Source: Opitutaceae bacterium
GTDB taxonomy: Bacteria > Verrucomicrobiota > Verrucomicrobiia > Opitutales > Opitutaceae
Direction: 5' to 3'
DNA length: 64,000 nt
Assembly: GCA_027482185.1 (NCBI GenBank)
Contig: JAIXWF010000022.1
Coordinates: 186,001-250,000 of the forward strand
The first letter of the stretch is position 1, and every line of letters starts with the position of its first letter. Positions 33,499-41,922 of this stretch are shown piece by piece. Made by a program: the position numbers and the translations under genes. The notes beneath the pieces are model-generated. The model had not been told where the DNA came from. It was given only the letters and a program-made list of their open reading frames with translations, and did no database searches.

Positions 33499-33859
33499 GC
33501 GGGCCCGCGCGGTGCGGCGCGGCTTTTCGGAAAAAGGACAGGACGGACAGGACTTTCGAGCCGGGAGGATGAACGGGACGGGACTGCGGCGGCGTTGTGG
33601 CGCGCGGTCCGGCGTTCAACCCAAATCCCGCCGTTGGAATTGAACCACAGAGGCACCGAGGGCCCAGAGAAAGCGACTTCTCGAGGAACCGAACGCAACG
33701 GAGCATTCCCCCGGCGGTTGAGGCCGGTTGCTCGGAGTTTTTCCGTTTCCTCCTCTCCGTGCCTCTGTGTCTTTGTGGTTCAGCTGCGGCTTCTGGGCTC
33801 AACCTTCAACTTTCAGCTTTCCACCTTCAACCCGCGCCGCGCCCGGCGGCGCGACTCCG
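33499..33859. repeat. 361-base spacer with types B and A repeats
   Basis: No gene is visible. An inverted type B pair is present: AACCACAGAGGCACCGAGG (about 33642-33660) and CCGTGCCTCTGTGTCTTTGTGG (about 33756-33778), so the DNA can form a long hairpin. Type A units CAACCTTCAACTTTCAGC...CTTCAAC follow at 33799-33831. It lies between the convergent histidine kinase and polyphosphate kinase genes. Confidence 0.65.
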
Positions 33860-35338
33860 TCAGGCCAAGGCGGCGGCGATCTGCTTGCAGGACGTTTTCA
33901 GGATCTCGAGGCGGGCGAAGCGTTTGTTGTCGGCCGGGATGAGTTGCCACGGGGCATTGGGCCGGTCGGTGAGGGCGAGCATGTCGCCGACGCAGATCTC
34001 GTAGGCGTCCCAGCGGCGGCGGTTGCGCCAGTCCTCGGCGTTGATCTTGTGCTGCTTGTAGGCGGTTTCCTCGCGTTGGCGGAAACGGCGCAGCTGTTCG
34101 TCCTTCGAGAGGTGCAGCCAGAATTTGAGCACGATGGTGCCGTGGTCGGTGAGCTGCGCTTCGAATTCGTTCAGTTCGTCGTAGGCGCGGCGCCATTCCG
34201 CGGCCGTGCAGAAGCCCTCGATGCGTTCGACGAGGACGCGGCCGTACCAGGAACGGTCGTACACGGTGACGCGGCCCGCGCGCGGGATGTGGCGCCAGAA
34301 GCGCCAGAGGTAGTGGTGGGCTTTTTCCTCGTCGGTCGGTTTGGCGACGGGGATGACGCGGCAGTCGCGGGCGTCGATGGCGCTGGTGAGGCGGCGGATC
34401 GCGCCGCCCTTGCCGGCGGCGTCCCAGCCCTCGAACACCCAGACGATGGAGCGGCCCAGTTGCGCGGCGTCGCGCACGGCGCGGTTGAGGCGGCCGAGCC
34501 ATTTGTCGCGGCTGGACTCGTAGTCGTCCTCGGAAAGCTCGCGTTGCAGCGGCAGGGCACGAAGCCGGCGGAGGCCGGCGGGCCGGAGGGGCCGGACGGG
34601 CTGCGGTTTGCCGGGCGCGGGTTCGGGCCGGAGTTTGCGGTGGGCGGCGAAGCGGGCAAGGAGGAGGTCGGCGACGGCGAGATTGCGGGCGCGGGTGTCG
34701 GCGGCGCCGATGATGTGCCAAGGCGTGGCGGGCGCGGAGGTGGCGCGACGCATGCGTTCGGCGAGAGTGTTCCGGCGCTTGTAGTCGCGGTGGTGGTTCC
34801 AGTCGTCCTCGGTGACGCGCCACGCCGTGTCGGGATCGGCCTCGAGGGCGCGGAGGCGGTCGCGTTGTTCGCGCCGGGAGAGTTGCAGCCAGATCTTGAC
34901 GATCAGGGCGCCGTCGGCGGCGAGGATTTCCTCGAAGTGGGCGAGGTGGGCGAGGTTGCGCTCGAACTCGTCGAATTCACGGCGGCCGCGGGGTTCGGCG
35001 GCGAGGGCTTCGGCGTGCCAGCCGCCGGCATAGATCGCCATGCGCCCGCGGGGCGGCAGGCAGCGCCAGAAACGCCACATCAGCGGGCGTTCGCGTTCTT
35101 CGTCGGTGGGCTCGTTGAAGGCGAAGGTCTCGACGCCGCGCGGGTCGAGCCAGCCGTTGAGCAGGTTGACGACCTCGCCTTTGCCGGCGCCTTCGTTGCC
35201 GGCGATGACGAGCAACACGGGAAACGGCGCGGACTGCAGGGCCACCTGCATGCGGACGAGTTCCTCGCGCAGGGCGGGAACGCGCGCCTCGTAGACGCGT
35301 TTGGGCAATTTGACGGGGGCAGCGCTCGCCTTGGCCAT
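33860..35338 (-). CDS. pap: Polyphosphate kinase 2 with two domains (polyphosphate:AMP phosphotransferase type)
   Basis: A 492-residue protein with two PPK2 modules in tandem. The first (~15-240) has a P-loop AGNEGAGKGE and FNEPTDEERERPLMWRFW; the second (~265-490) has WVFEGWDAAGKGG, a lid-type VAKPTDEEKAHHYLWRFW and YDRSWYGRVLVER. Two-domain PPK2 proteins (class II, Pap) use polyphosphate to convert AMP to ADP, with the C-terminal module catalytic. The first module keeps a P-loop but loses other lid residues. Likely roles are energy recycling and phosphate storage. The start was taken at the ATG of MAKASAAP. Confidence 0.87.
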   Translation of the reverse strand: MAKASAAPVKLPKRVYEARVPALREELVRMQVALQSAPFPVLLVIAGNEGAGKGEVVNLLNGWLDPRGVETFAFNEPTDEERERPLMWRFWRCLPPRGRMAIYAGGWHAEALAAEPRGRREFDEFERNLAHLAHFEEILAADGALIVKIWLQLSRREQRDRLRALEADPDTAWRVTEDDWNHHRDYKRRNTLAERMRRATSAPATPWHIIGAADTRARNLAVADLLLARFAAHRKLRPEPAPGKPQPVRPLRPAGLRRLRALPLQRELSEDDYESSRDKWLGRLNRAVRDAAQLGRSIVWVFEGWDAAGKGGAIRRLTSAIDARDCRVIPVAKPTDEEKAHHYLWRFWRHIPRAGRVTVYDRSWYGRVLVERIEGFCTAAEWRRAYDELNEFEAQLTDHGTIVLKFWLHLSKDEQLRRFRQREETAYKQHKINAEDWRNRRRWDAYEICVGDMLALTDRPNAPWQLIPADNKRFARLEILKTSCKQIAAALA

Positions 35339-35558
35339 GCGGGCAAGACTCGTGCCGGGCGCCCGCGCGGTTGTCGAGCCGGGGGAGCCGACGAAGCCCC
35401 AAATCGGCGGCAGTTGACCCCTGGGGTGATGGGACGAACTTCGTGGGCGCCGATCCTCCTCGGCGAGTACGGCGAAATCAGCCGAAAGACTCCGCCGCGG
35501 GATTCTCCGAATCCTGTTCTTGGCCACTGGAACGTGCTGCGGCGGGGCGGCTTACAGT

Positions 35559-35574
35559 GTCGAAAAGGTTTACA
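35559..35574 (+). promoter_or_regulatory. Candidate activator site shared by PEP-CTERM promoters
   Basis: GTCGAAAAGGTTTACA lies about 110 bases before the sigma-54 site. A near copy (GTCGGAAAAGTTAACA) lies about 95 bases before the other PEP-CTERM promoter at 62138-62153. This is the distance expected for a bacterial enhancer-binding protein. Confidence 0.45.
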
Positions 35575-35682
35575 CTCCGATTACCTCGTCGATACGAGTA
35601 AATGACTTTGGGATAATTGGAAGTGTTGGAAAATAATGGTATACAATAATTTGTGACATGCTTGGATTTTGATTAACTTCCG

Positions 35683-35698
35683 TGGCATAAAGACTGCG
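35683..35698 (+). promoter_or_regulatory. Sigma-54 type -24/-12 promoter
   Basis: TGGCAT-AAAGAC-TGC has GG and GC elements in exact -24/-12 register (consensus TGGCAC-N5-TTGC, with two mismatches). It sits 22 bases before the ATG of the PEP-CTERM gene. Confidence 0.55.
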
Positions 35699-35719
35699 TG
35701 CGTAGCCTTACTTATTCTC

Positions 35720-36508
35720 ATGAATTGTATCTCCGTACTGAAGTTCCGCATTTCGATCGCGGCTGTGGCCGCCGGTCTGACGTTCGCGTCGTCCGCCAGC
35801 GCCGGTAGCATCGCCATCTTTGGCGACAACGGCATCGACAACTATCTGGCGACCTTGGGTCACTCGGTGACGCTGGTCTCGGACTCCCAACTGGCGACCT
35901 CGGGTTTCCTCTCCTCCTTCGATGCGTTTTTCATGACGCGCGCCGGTTCCTCCTTCGGGACGGGCCTTTCGTTGGCGGCTTCGGCGAACGTCTCGAGTTT
36001 CGTCGGCAGCAGCGGCAATGTGGTGCTGCTCAACGGTGACTTCGCCGACGGCGTCGGCAGCGATGCGTCGATCCAAGCCCTCATTGCCAACTCGGTGACG
36101 TATGCTTTGGCCAGCGGCCGCGGCTTCATCGGCGAGTTCAACGGTTCGGTGGCGGCGCTCACGTCCAACTCCAACGGTTTCAATCCTCTCGGTCTGATCT
36201 CCGGTTCCGCGGGCAGCCTCGGTAGTGGCGCGGGCGGATCGGGCCTCGGGCTTTACAAGACGGCGGCCGGTACCTCGCACTCGATCACCTCCGGTCTCGC
36301 GAACGGCTACAACCCGCCGTCGGTTGAGTTCGGCGCTTCGATGTCCGGTCTGAGCGGTGTGTCCGTGCTCGCCACGTTCGGTGAAGGCGGCAATGCGGCC
36401 GTGATCATCCGCGAGGGCCAGCCCGCCGCCGTGCCCGAGGGCGGTTCGGTGCTCGCTCTGGTTGGTCTCGGTTTCGGTCTGATGGCTTTGGCCCGTCGCC
36501 GCCGCTGA
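35720..36508 (+). CDS. PEP-CTERM sorting domain protein
   Basis: A 262-residue secreted protein: signal peptide (VLKFRISIAAVAAGLTFASSASA), a Gly/Ser-rich beta-type body with no recognised enzyme motif (IAIFGDNGIDNYLATLGHSVTLVSD begins it), and a C-terminal sorting tail of the PEP-CTERM type: VPEGG, a hydrophobic helix, and RRRR. Such proteins are cleaved and anchored by exosortase and are linked to exopolysaccharide matrix. The ATG at 35720 was chosen because it starts the signal peptide. There is a sigma-54 type promoter before and a strong terminator after, so it is monocistronic. No exosortase is in the window. Confidence 0.82.
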   Translation: MNCISVLKFRISIAAVAAGLTFASSASAGSIAIFGDNGIDNYLATLGHSVTLVSDSQLATSGFLSSFDAFFMTRAGSSFGTGLSLAASANVSSFVGSSGNVVLLNGDFADGVGSDASIQALIANSVTYALASGRGFIGEFNGSVAALTSNSNGFNPLGLISGSAGSLGSGAGGSGLGLYKTAAGTSHSITSGLANGYNPPSVEFGASMSGLSGVSVLATFGEGGNAAVIIREGQPAAVPEGGSVLALVGLGFGLMALARRRR

Positions 36509-36533
36509 GCGATCCCCGAGGATTCGTATTTCG

Positions 36534-36562
36534 CCCGCGGCCAATCCGGCCGCGGGTTTTTT
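36534..36562 (+). terminator. Intrinsic terminator of the PEP-CTERM gene
   Basis: A perfect 9-base stem CCCGCGGCC / GGCCGCGGG with loop AATCC is followed by TTTTTT, 25 bases past the stop codon. Confidence 0.9.
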
Positions 36563-36599
36563 GCGGACGCAGCCCGCGGCCCGCGACGAGGCCCGGCGG

Positions 36600-37790
36600 T
36601 CAGCGCGGGCCGGGGGTGGCCGGTGCGGGCGGCGGAACGATGCTGCGGAGCCAATAGCCGCCGTATTGGCGGTAGGCCTCCACCCCGACGGTGCCCAGCA
36701 GCGGCGTGAGGCGGGCCACGGCCTCCTGCTGGAGCGCGGCGAGCTGGCGATTGCGTTCCGCGGCGTCGCCGGGGGCGGACCGGCGGTAGAGATCGTTGCG
36801 GCGCTGCTCGAATTCCTTCTGCACGTTCCAGATCTGCCCCGTCGTTTCCGGCGGCAAGTCGAGGCGCGCGACCAATTGGCTGGTGCGGCGGTAGTTGGAA
36901 TCGATGGCGCGTTCGTACTCGGCCGCGCGCTCCGGGCCGAGCCGGGCGCGGAGCTGCTCCTGGATCGCCTGCTGGGCGGCGGTGCGCGCGCGGTTTTCCT
37001 CGGAAGACAGCGTGATCAGGCCGATGGACGGAGCGAGGACGGCGTTGTGCTCGGCGCGGAGGGCGTAAATCGCGCGGTATTCTTCCTCGGTGGGGCGGAA
37101 GGCGGCGAGTTCATCGCGCAGGGTGGCGGCGAGGCTGCTGTGGCGGAAATTGTATTCCTGCAGTTCGGCCGGGGAGAGCGCGGCGGCGAGGGCGGCTTCC
37201 TGCTCGCGGTCGAGGGCGGCGAACTTTTCACGGTCGGTGGTCCGGTTGGCACCGCCGGCGGAGAGTTCGGCGCGGCGCTCCTCGAAATCGCGCAGCAGGC
37301 GGCGGACCTCGTTACCTTTGGCGGCGGGGAGGAAATCCATCTGCCGCAGGCGCGAGGGCAATTCGTCGTCCGGGTCTTCCCCGAGCACGTCGCGCAACTG
37401 GCGGCGCGCCTCGCGGTCGAGCTGCAGGAGCGCCGCCTGCGCGGCGGGATCGCGCGGCCGTTCTTTCCAGAACGGCACCGATTCCGCCGCGGCGAACAGC
37501 GCGCGGCGCCGGGCGGCGAACGATTCCTGGATGCGCGCGGCGATGATGGCGCGGACGATGTCCGGCGGGAAACCCGAAACGCGCAGGCGGGCGGCGAGCT
37601 CGGCGAGACTGCCGCCCTCGAGTGCGGGCCAGATCTCGGCGTCGATCTTCGGCGCCGCGGTCGCCGGGGCTGCGGCCGGGGCGGCGGGAGCGGCCGCCGG
37701 GGCGGCGTCGCGGCCGGCGAGCAGGCCGAGCGCGAGGATCGCGTTGAGGGCGAGGGATCCGCCGAGCAGGTAGGGGAGCGGGGATTTCAT
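36600..37790 (-). CDS. Membrane-anchored helical protein, paralogue 1
   Basis: 396 residues. An N-terminal membrane helix (LLGGSLALNAILALGLLAG), an Ala/Pro linker, then an almost wholly helical Arg/Glu/Ala-rich domain. Motifs shared with the genes at 37797 and 40462 include GFPPDIVRAIIAARI (~75), LSPAELQEYNFRHSSLAATLR (~210), EEEYRAIYALR (~235) and LGPERAAEYERAIDSNYR (~290). The helical LxPxELxxY blocks faintly recall Spy/CpxP-like periplasmic proteins, but no family is recognised. It would lie mostly in the periplasm. It follows paralogue 2 after 6 bases. Confidence 0.75.
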   Translation of the reverse strand: MKSPLPYLLGGSLALNAILALGLLAGRDAAPAAAPAAPAAAPATAAPKIDAEIWPALEGGSLAELAARLRVSGFPPDIVRAIIAARIQESFAARRRALFAAAESVPFWKERPRDPAAQAALLQLDREARRQLRDVLGEDPDDELPSRLRQMDFLPAAKGNEVRRLLRDFEERRAELSAGGANRTTDREKFAALDREQEAALAAALSPAELQEYNFRHSSLAATLRDELAAFRPTEEEYRAIYALRAEHNAVLAPSIGLITLSSEENRARTAAQQAIQEQLRARLGPERAAEYERAIDSNYRRTSQLVARLDLPPETTGQIWNVQKEFEQRRNDLYRRSAPGDAAERNRQLAALQQEAVARLTPLLGTVGVEAYRQYGGYWLRSIVPPPAPATPGPR

Positions 37791-37796
37791 GGCGGC

Positions 37797-39134
37797 TCAG
37801 GGAACGGGCGGCGCCACCGGCGCGGCGGGACGGGGCGACGGGGGCGGGAGGGAACGGAACATCGTCGTGGTGCCGTCGAAGGTGACCGACGTGCCGCGCT
37901 CGATCGCGTTCAGCCAGGTCGCGGTCTGCAGGTAGCCCGAACCGCCGGGACCGAGCGTCGAGGCGAGTTGCGCCCGGGTCCGGTCGGCGAGGGATTTCAT
38001 CGCGGCGTGTTTCTGTTCGTTGGACAGCGCTTGGTCGCGGGCGATGCGTTCGGATTCGGTCGCAGTGCGCTGGCGGAGGTCGAAGGCCTCGACGGCGGCG
38101 GCGGGCGGAAGGTTGTGCCGCTGGGCGAGGTTGGCGAGTTGCTGGAATTCGTAGTTCGAAACGCGCTGGAACTCCGCGGCGCGGGCGGGCCCGAGGGCGG
38201 CGGCGATCCGCGCCTCGATCTCGCGGTTGGCCGCGCGGCGGGTCTCGAAGTCGACGCTGCCGGTGCCGATCGATGGGACCACCAGGTCGCGGTAGGGGTA
38301 CTGCGCCTCGTAGATCGCGCGGAACTCGGCCTCGGTGGCGTCCATCAGGGTCATCGCCTGCCGCAGCCGTTCCGTCAGCGGCGAGCTGCGCCGCTCGTAG
38401 TGCTCGAGTTCCGCCGGGGAGAGCACGGCGGCGAGGTCGGCGCGCCGCTCGCGTTCGAGGAGGGCGAGTTTGGCGCGGTCTTCGGGCAACATGATGCCCT
38501 GCGCGGCGGCGCGGACCTCGGCGGCCAGCTCAGCGTAGTCGTCGTTGATGCGGCGGAGCGCGTCGACTTTGGCCGCGGGCAGGTCGCCGAATTCGCGGCT
38601 CAGGCTGCGGGCGGTGTCGGCGTCGCGGGCGAACAGCGGTTCGCCGAGGGCGTCGCGGAGCAGCTTGGCGCGGTCGCGGAACAGCTGCGCGCGTTCCTCG
38701 AAGTACTTCGGGTTGCGGAGGGAGTTGGTTGCGCCCGGCTGCCAGTACGGCGTGTCCTCGACGACACGGTTGAGGGCCTTGAGCCGGTCGGAGGTGAGTG
38801 CGGCGATGCGGGCGATGAGGACGCCGCGGACGACGTCGGGCGGGAAGCCGGCGGCCTGCAGGCGCGCGACGAGGGACTTGAGGTCGTCGGTGGCGAGGGT
38901 GGGCCACAGTTTGGCCTGGGCGGCGGCGGCGCGGCGCAATTCGGCCGCGGCGATTTTTTCCCGGACCGCGGTCTCGCGGGCCGCGGCGGCCCCGAGCCGG
39001 GCGGCGCGCGCGGCCGCGGATTCGAACCAATGCTGCCAAGCGTCGGGGGCGAGCGCGGGCCGGGCGACGAAGAGGCCGACGAGGACGGCGTTGGCCGCGA
39101 GCGAACCGGCGAGGAGCAGGGCGGGCAACTTCAT
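37797..39134 (-). CDS. Membrane-anchored helical protein, paralogue 2
   Basis: 445 residues with the same plan: MKLPALLLAGSLAANAVLVGLFVA anchor, AGFPPDVVRGVLIARI, LSREFGDLPAAKVDALRRINDDYAEL, LSPAELEHYERRSSPLTERLRQ, EAEFRAIYEAQYPY, LGPARAAEFQRVSNYEF and a Pro-rich C-terminal tail. Sequence identity to paralogue 1 is modest but collinear. The ATG is at 39134, 196 bases from the divergent EamA transporter, so the shared spacer probably holds the promoters. Function unknown. Confidence 0.75.
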   Translation of the reverse strand: MKLPALLLAGSLAANAVLVGLFVARPALAPDAWQHWFESAAARAARLGAAAARETAVREKIAAAELRRAAAAQAKLWPTLATDDLKSLVARLQAAGFPPDVVRGVLIARIAALTSDRLKALNRVVEDTPYWQPGATNSLRNPKYFEERAQLFRDRAKLLRDALGEPLFARDADTARSLSREFGDLPAAKVDALRRINDDYAELAAEVRAAAQGIMLPEDRAKLALLERERRADLAAVLSPAELEHYERRSSPLTERLRQAMTLMDATEAEFRAIYEAQYPYRDLVVPSIGTGSVDFETRRAANREIEARIAAALGPARAAEFQRVSNYEFQQLANLAQRHNLPPAAAVEAFDLRQRTATESERIARDQALSNEQKHAAMKSLADRTRAQLASTLGPGGSGYLQTATWLNAIERGTSVTFDGTTTMFRSLPPPSPRPAAPVAPPVP

Positions 39135-39330
39135 GGCGGGCGGCGGGACAAAGCGGACGCGGGGGAGGGGAGAGGCAAAGGCGCCGCCGAGACAACGCCC
39201 GAGGCCGGCATTTCTTAGGCCGATGGCGGGATGGGCAAAGGCAAAGTGGGTAATATGGGAATTTCGGCCGGCGAAAACGGAGTGGCGCCGCGCGGGGACG
39301 GACAGCAGGCTGGCGGTTTCGTCCCTCGCC

Positions 39331-40299
39331 ATGACCTCGCCGCGATCCGCCGAACACACCCGCGCCCTCGGGATGCTGCTGCTCGCGAATTTCTTCTGGG
39401 GAATCAGTTTCCCGCTGATCAAGGCGATCGTGCTGCTGCACGAACGCCTCGTGCCGGCGGCGGGCACCTGGTTTTCCGCGATCTACACGGTGGCGCCGCG
39501 CTTCGTGCTCGCGACGGCCATCTTGATCCTGTGGCAACCGCGCGGGTTCTGGCGCGTGACACCGGGCGAATTGAAGCAGGGCATCGTGATCGGGTTGTTC
39601 GCCGCGGCGGGCATGCTGCTGCAGAACGATGCGCTGCAGTTCACGGCCGCGAGCACGTCGGCGTTTCTCACGCAGTTCTACGCGATCCTGATTCCCGTGT
39701 GGGTCGCATTGCGGAGCCGGCGCAATCCCGGCGCGCTGATCTGGACCTGCTGCGCGCTGGTCCTCGCGGGCGTCGCGATTCTCGGGAATTTCGATTTCCG
39801 CACGTTGACCTTCGGTCGCGGCGAATGGGAAACGCTGCTCAGTTCCCTTTTCTTCATGGGCCAGATCCTGTGGCTCGAGAAAAAGGAATTCGCCGCCAAC
39901 CGCGCCGCGAAGCTGACGCTCGTGATGTTTGCAACGGAGGCGCTGGTCTTCTCGGTGCTCGCCGTCGTCGTGGCGCCCGACCTCGCGACCCTCGCCGTGC
40001 CGTGGGGCAACGGCGCGTGGGTCGGGTTCACGTTGGTGCTGACGCTGCTCTGCACCGTGGGCTCGTTCTCGCTGATGAACGCGTGGCAGCCGAAGATCAC
40101 GGCGACGGAGGCCGGGCTGATCTATTGCGTGGAGCCGATTTTCGGATCGTTGATGGCCTGCTTTCTGCCCGCGCTGTTTTCCGCGTGGGCCGCGATCCAT
40201 TATCCCAACGAAACCGCGACGTGGACGCTGCTTGCCGGCGGCGGCCTGATCACGCTGGCGAACATTCTCCTGCAGGTCCGGCCGCCGGCGAAAGGCTAG
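39331..40299 (+). CDS. EamA/DMT family transporter
   Basis: A 322-residue integral membrane protein with ten hydrophobic helices in two EamA repeats: GMLLLANFFWGISFPLIKAIV begins repeat one, LFFMGQILWLEKKEF begins repeat two, and the last half has ITATEAGLIYCVEPIFGSLMAC, a conserved EamA element. It is predicted to export an amino acid, sugar or other metabolite by proton exchange; the substrate is unknown. The ATG at 39331 leads directly into the first helix. It stands between paralogues 2 and 3 on the opposite strand and is not related to them. Confidence 0.85.
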   Translation: MTSPRSAEHTRALGMLLLANFFWGISFPLIKAIVLLHERLVPAAGTWFSAIYTVAPRFVLATAILILWQPRGFWRVTPGELKQGIVIGLFAAAGMLLQNDALQFTAASTSAFLTQFYAILIPVWVALRSRRNPGALIWTCCALVLAGVAILGNFDFRTLTFGRGEWETLLSSLFFMGQILWLEKKEFAANRAAKLTLVMFATEALVFSVLAVVVAPDLATLAVPWGNGAWVGFTLVLTLLCTVGSFSLMNAWQPKITATEAGLIYCVEPIFGSLMACFLPALFSAWAAIHYPNETATWTLLAGGGLITLANILLQVRPPAKG

Positions 40300-40312
40300 G
40301 ATAGAGTTCGAA

Positions 40313-40426
40313 GTTGAGGGCTGAGAGTTGAGAGGCGGGCGCCGATCCCAACGGGCCTTTTTATCGAGGGGTAAGGAATCGAGATCCTTCGGATTGGATC
40401 CGTCCACTCAACTCTCAGCCCTCAAC
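40313..40426. repeat. Perfect 20-base inverted repeat (type A) between convergent genes
   Basis: The arm at 40313-40332 (GTTGAGGGCTGAG...) is the exact reverse complement of 40407-40426, with about 74 bases between. It fills the gap after the EamA transporter and before the 3' end of paralogue 3, so it could stall or end transcription in both directions. Confidence 0.75.
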
Positions 40427-40461
40427 TCTCAACTCGCACCAACCGACGCGGCGGCGCGTCG

Positions 40462-41922
40462 CTACGGTTTCGGCGCCGGCGTCGAACCCGTCTGGCTGGC
40501 CGGCGGCGCGGTGACCGGGCCCGGGGCGACGATCACGCGTTGGCCGGCGGGGGACGTGCCGCCGGTGGATTCGACGATGGACGTGGAAAACGTCACCACT
40601 TCGCGCGGGCCGCCGGCTTCGCCGAGCCCGCCGATCTCGGCGGCGGGCGTGCCGCCGACGAAGACGGCCTGCCGCGTGGCACCGGGGACGCCGCCGGTGG
40701 GCATGACGGGGTAGACCGTTTGGCCGGTCGCGAGCGCGGAGGCGGGATTGCCGGCCTGCGGGGTGGTCGAGTAGGCGAGGCCGCCCTGCAGCATGCTGAC
40801 CCACGGGGAACGCTGCGCGTAGGCCTCGCCGGCCTCGGCTCCGAGGGTGCGGTTGAGATCGGCTTTGGCCTTGGCGGCGAGGTCCTGGATCGCCGCGCGG
40901 CGCTGTTGGGGCGTGAGGGCGGCGTCGGCGTTGAGGCGTTGGGATTCGGCGGCGAGCGCCTCGCGCGAAGCGGCGACGCGATCGGTGGTGTCGGCCGCAA
41001 GATTCAGGCGCGTGGCGAGGGATTCCACGTTGCGCAGGTCGCTGTCGGAGGCGCGGCGCAGGGCGGCGTACTTCTGTTCGCCGAGCGCGCCGCGCAGATC
41101 GTCCTGCAATTGGCGCGCGGCATCCGCGCGTTGGCGGAGCGTTTCGGGGGAAACCCTGCCGGTGGCGGCGTCGAGCGGGTACTTTTCGTCGAAGGCCTTC
41201 TGCAACGCGTAGACCTTGCGGAAGTCGTCCTCGGTTTCGAGGCCGTCGCCGTAGCGGGCGCGGACGTTGGCGGCGGTGGCGGAGGTGCGGAGTTCGTAGG
41301 CCTCGCGTTCCTCCGGGGAAAGCAGGGCGGCGATGTCGCGGTCGCGTTCGGCCCGCAGCAATTTGAGGCGTTCGCGGTCGGAGGGCAGCTGGATGCCGCC
41401 GGCGCCGAACTTGGCCATCATCTCGTCGTAGTCCTGGGTGATGCGGCGGAGGGCCAGGCGTTTCTCCGGCGAGAGGAACGAGAGCGCGGGGTCGCCCCCG
41501 GCGGTGAAGAGCCCGAGGTCGTCGCCGAAGGCGGCGGTGAGGGCGTCGGCGAATTCGCGGCGGGCGACGAGTTGCTGTTCGCGCGTGGTGTTCGTGGCCC
41601 GCGTGCGCCACCAGCGGGCGTCGCCGGCCGGCTGGGTGCGGATGCGTTCGGCGAGGCGGGCGAAGGAGCGCCCGAGGGCGATTTCGCGGGCGAGCTCGGG
41701 CGAAAGGCCGGCCGCGGCGAGGGCGGCGGCATCGCCGCGCTCGAGGGCGGCGCGGAGCGCGTCGGACACCGCGGCGGCGCCGGCGGTTGGGCCGGCGGTC
41801 GGGCGCGGGGCCGCCGCCGGGGCCGAAGCGGCCGGGCCGGAGGCGGGGCGGGTAAGGTAAACGCCGACGAGGGCGACGTTGGCGACGAGGGAAGCGGCGA
41901 GCAGCAGGGAGGTCGGTTTCAC
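40462..41922 (-). CDS. Membrane-anchored helical protein, paralogue 3
   Basis: 486 residues. Anchor MKPTSLLLAASLVANVALVGVYL (the first codon is GTG), Pro/Ala linker, then the helical domain with LSPEKRLALRRITQDYDEMMAKFG, LSPEEREAYELRTSATAANVRAR, EDDFRKVYALQKAF and LGEQKYAALRRASDSDLR, collinear with the two neighbours. A longer low-complexity Gly/Pro/Val-rich C-terminal tail is extra. The GTG overlaps the stop of the lipase gene (GTGA at 41919-41922), so it is translated with it. Confidence 0.72.
   Translation of the reverse strand: MKPTSLLLAASLVANVALVGVYLTRPASGPAASAPAAAPRPTAGPTAGAAAVSDALRAALERGDAAALAAAGLSPELAREIALGRSFARLAERIRTQPAGDARWWRTRATNTTREQQLVARREFADALTAAFGDDLGLFTAGGDPALSFLSPEKRLALRRITQDYDEMMAKFGAGGIQLPSDRERLKLLRAERDRDIAALLSPEEREAYELRTSATAANVRARYGDGLETEDDFRKVYALQKAFDEKYPLDAATGRVSPETLRQRADAARQLQDDLRGALGEQKYAALRRASDSDLRNVESLATRLNLAADTTDRVAASREALAAESQRLNADAALTPQQRRAAIQDLAAKAKADLNRTLGAEAGEAYAQRSPWVSMLQGGLAYSTTPQAGNPASALATGQTVYPVMPTGGVPGATRQAVFVGGTPAAEIGGLGEAGGPREVVTFSTSIVESTGGTSPAGQRVIVAPGPVTAPPASQTGSTPAPKP

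Larger units (their letters stand above)
35339..35719. other. 381-base spacer holding the promoter of a PEP-CTERM gene
   Basis: The right half is clearly A+T-rich against the high-G+C background. Besides the sigma-54 site and upstream element listed separately, it has a possible sigma-70 promoter (TTGGAA at 35617, TATACA at 35640, 17-base spacing) and an inverted repeat CTCGT-CGAT-ACGAG (35585-35598). No coding frame is seen. Confidence 0.55.

Noticed and set aside
36561-39218. A very long open frame on the plus strand opposite the helical proteins
   Set aside because: It is an antisense shadow of high-G+C coding DNA, Gly/Arg/Glu/Val-rich without any domain, while the minus-strand frames show anchors and conserved motifs.
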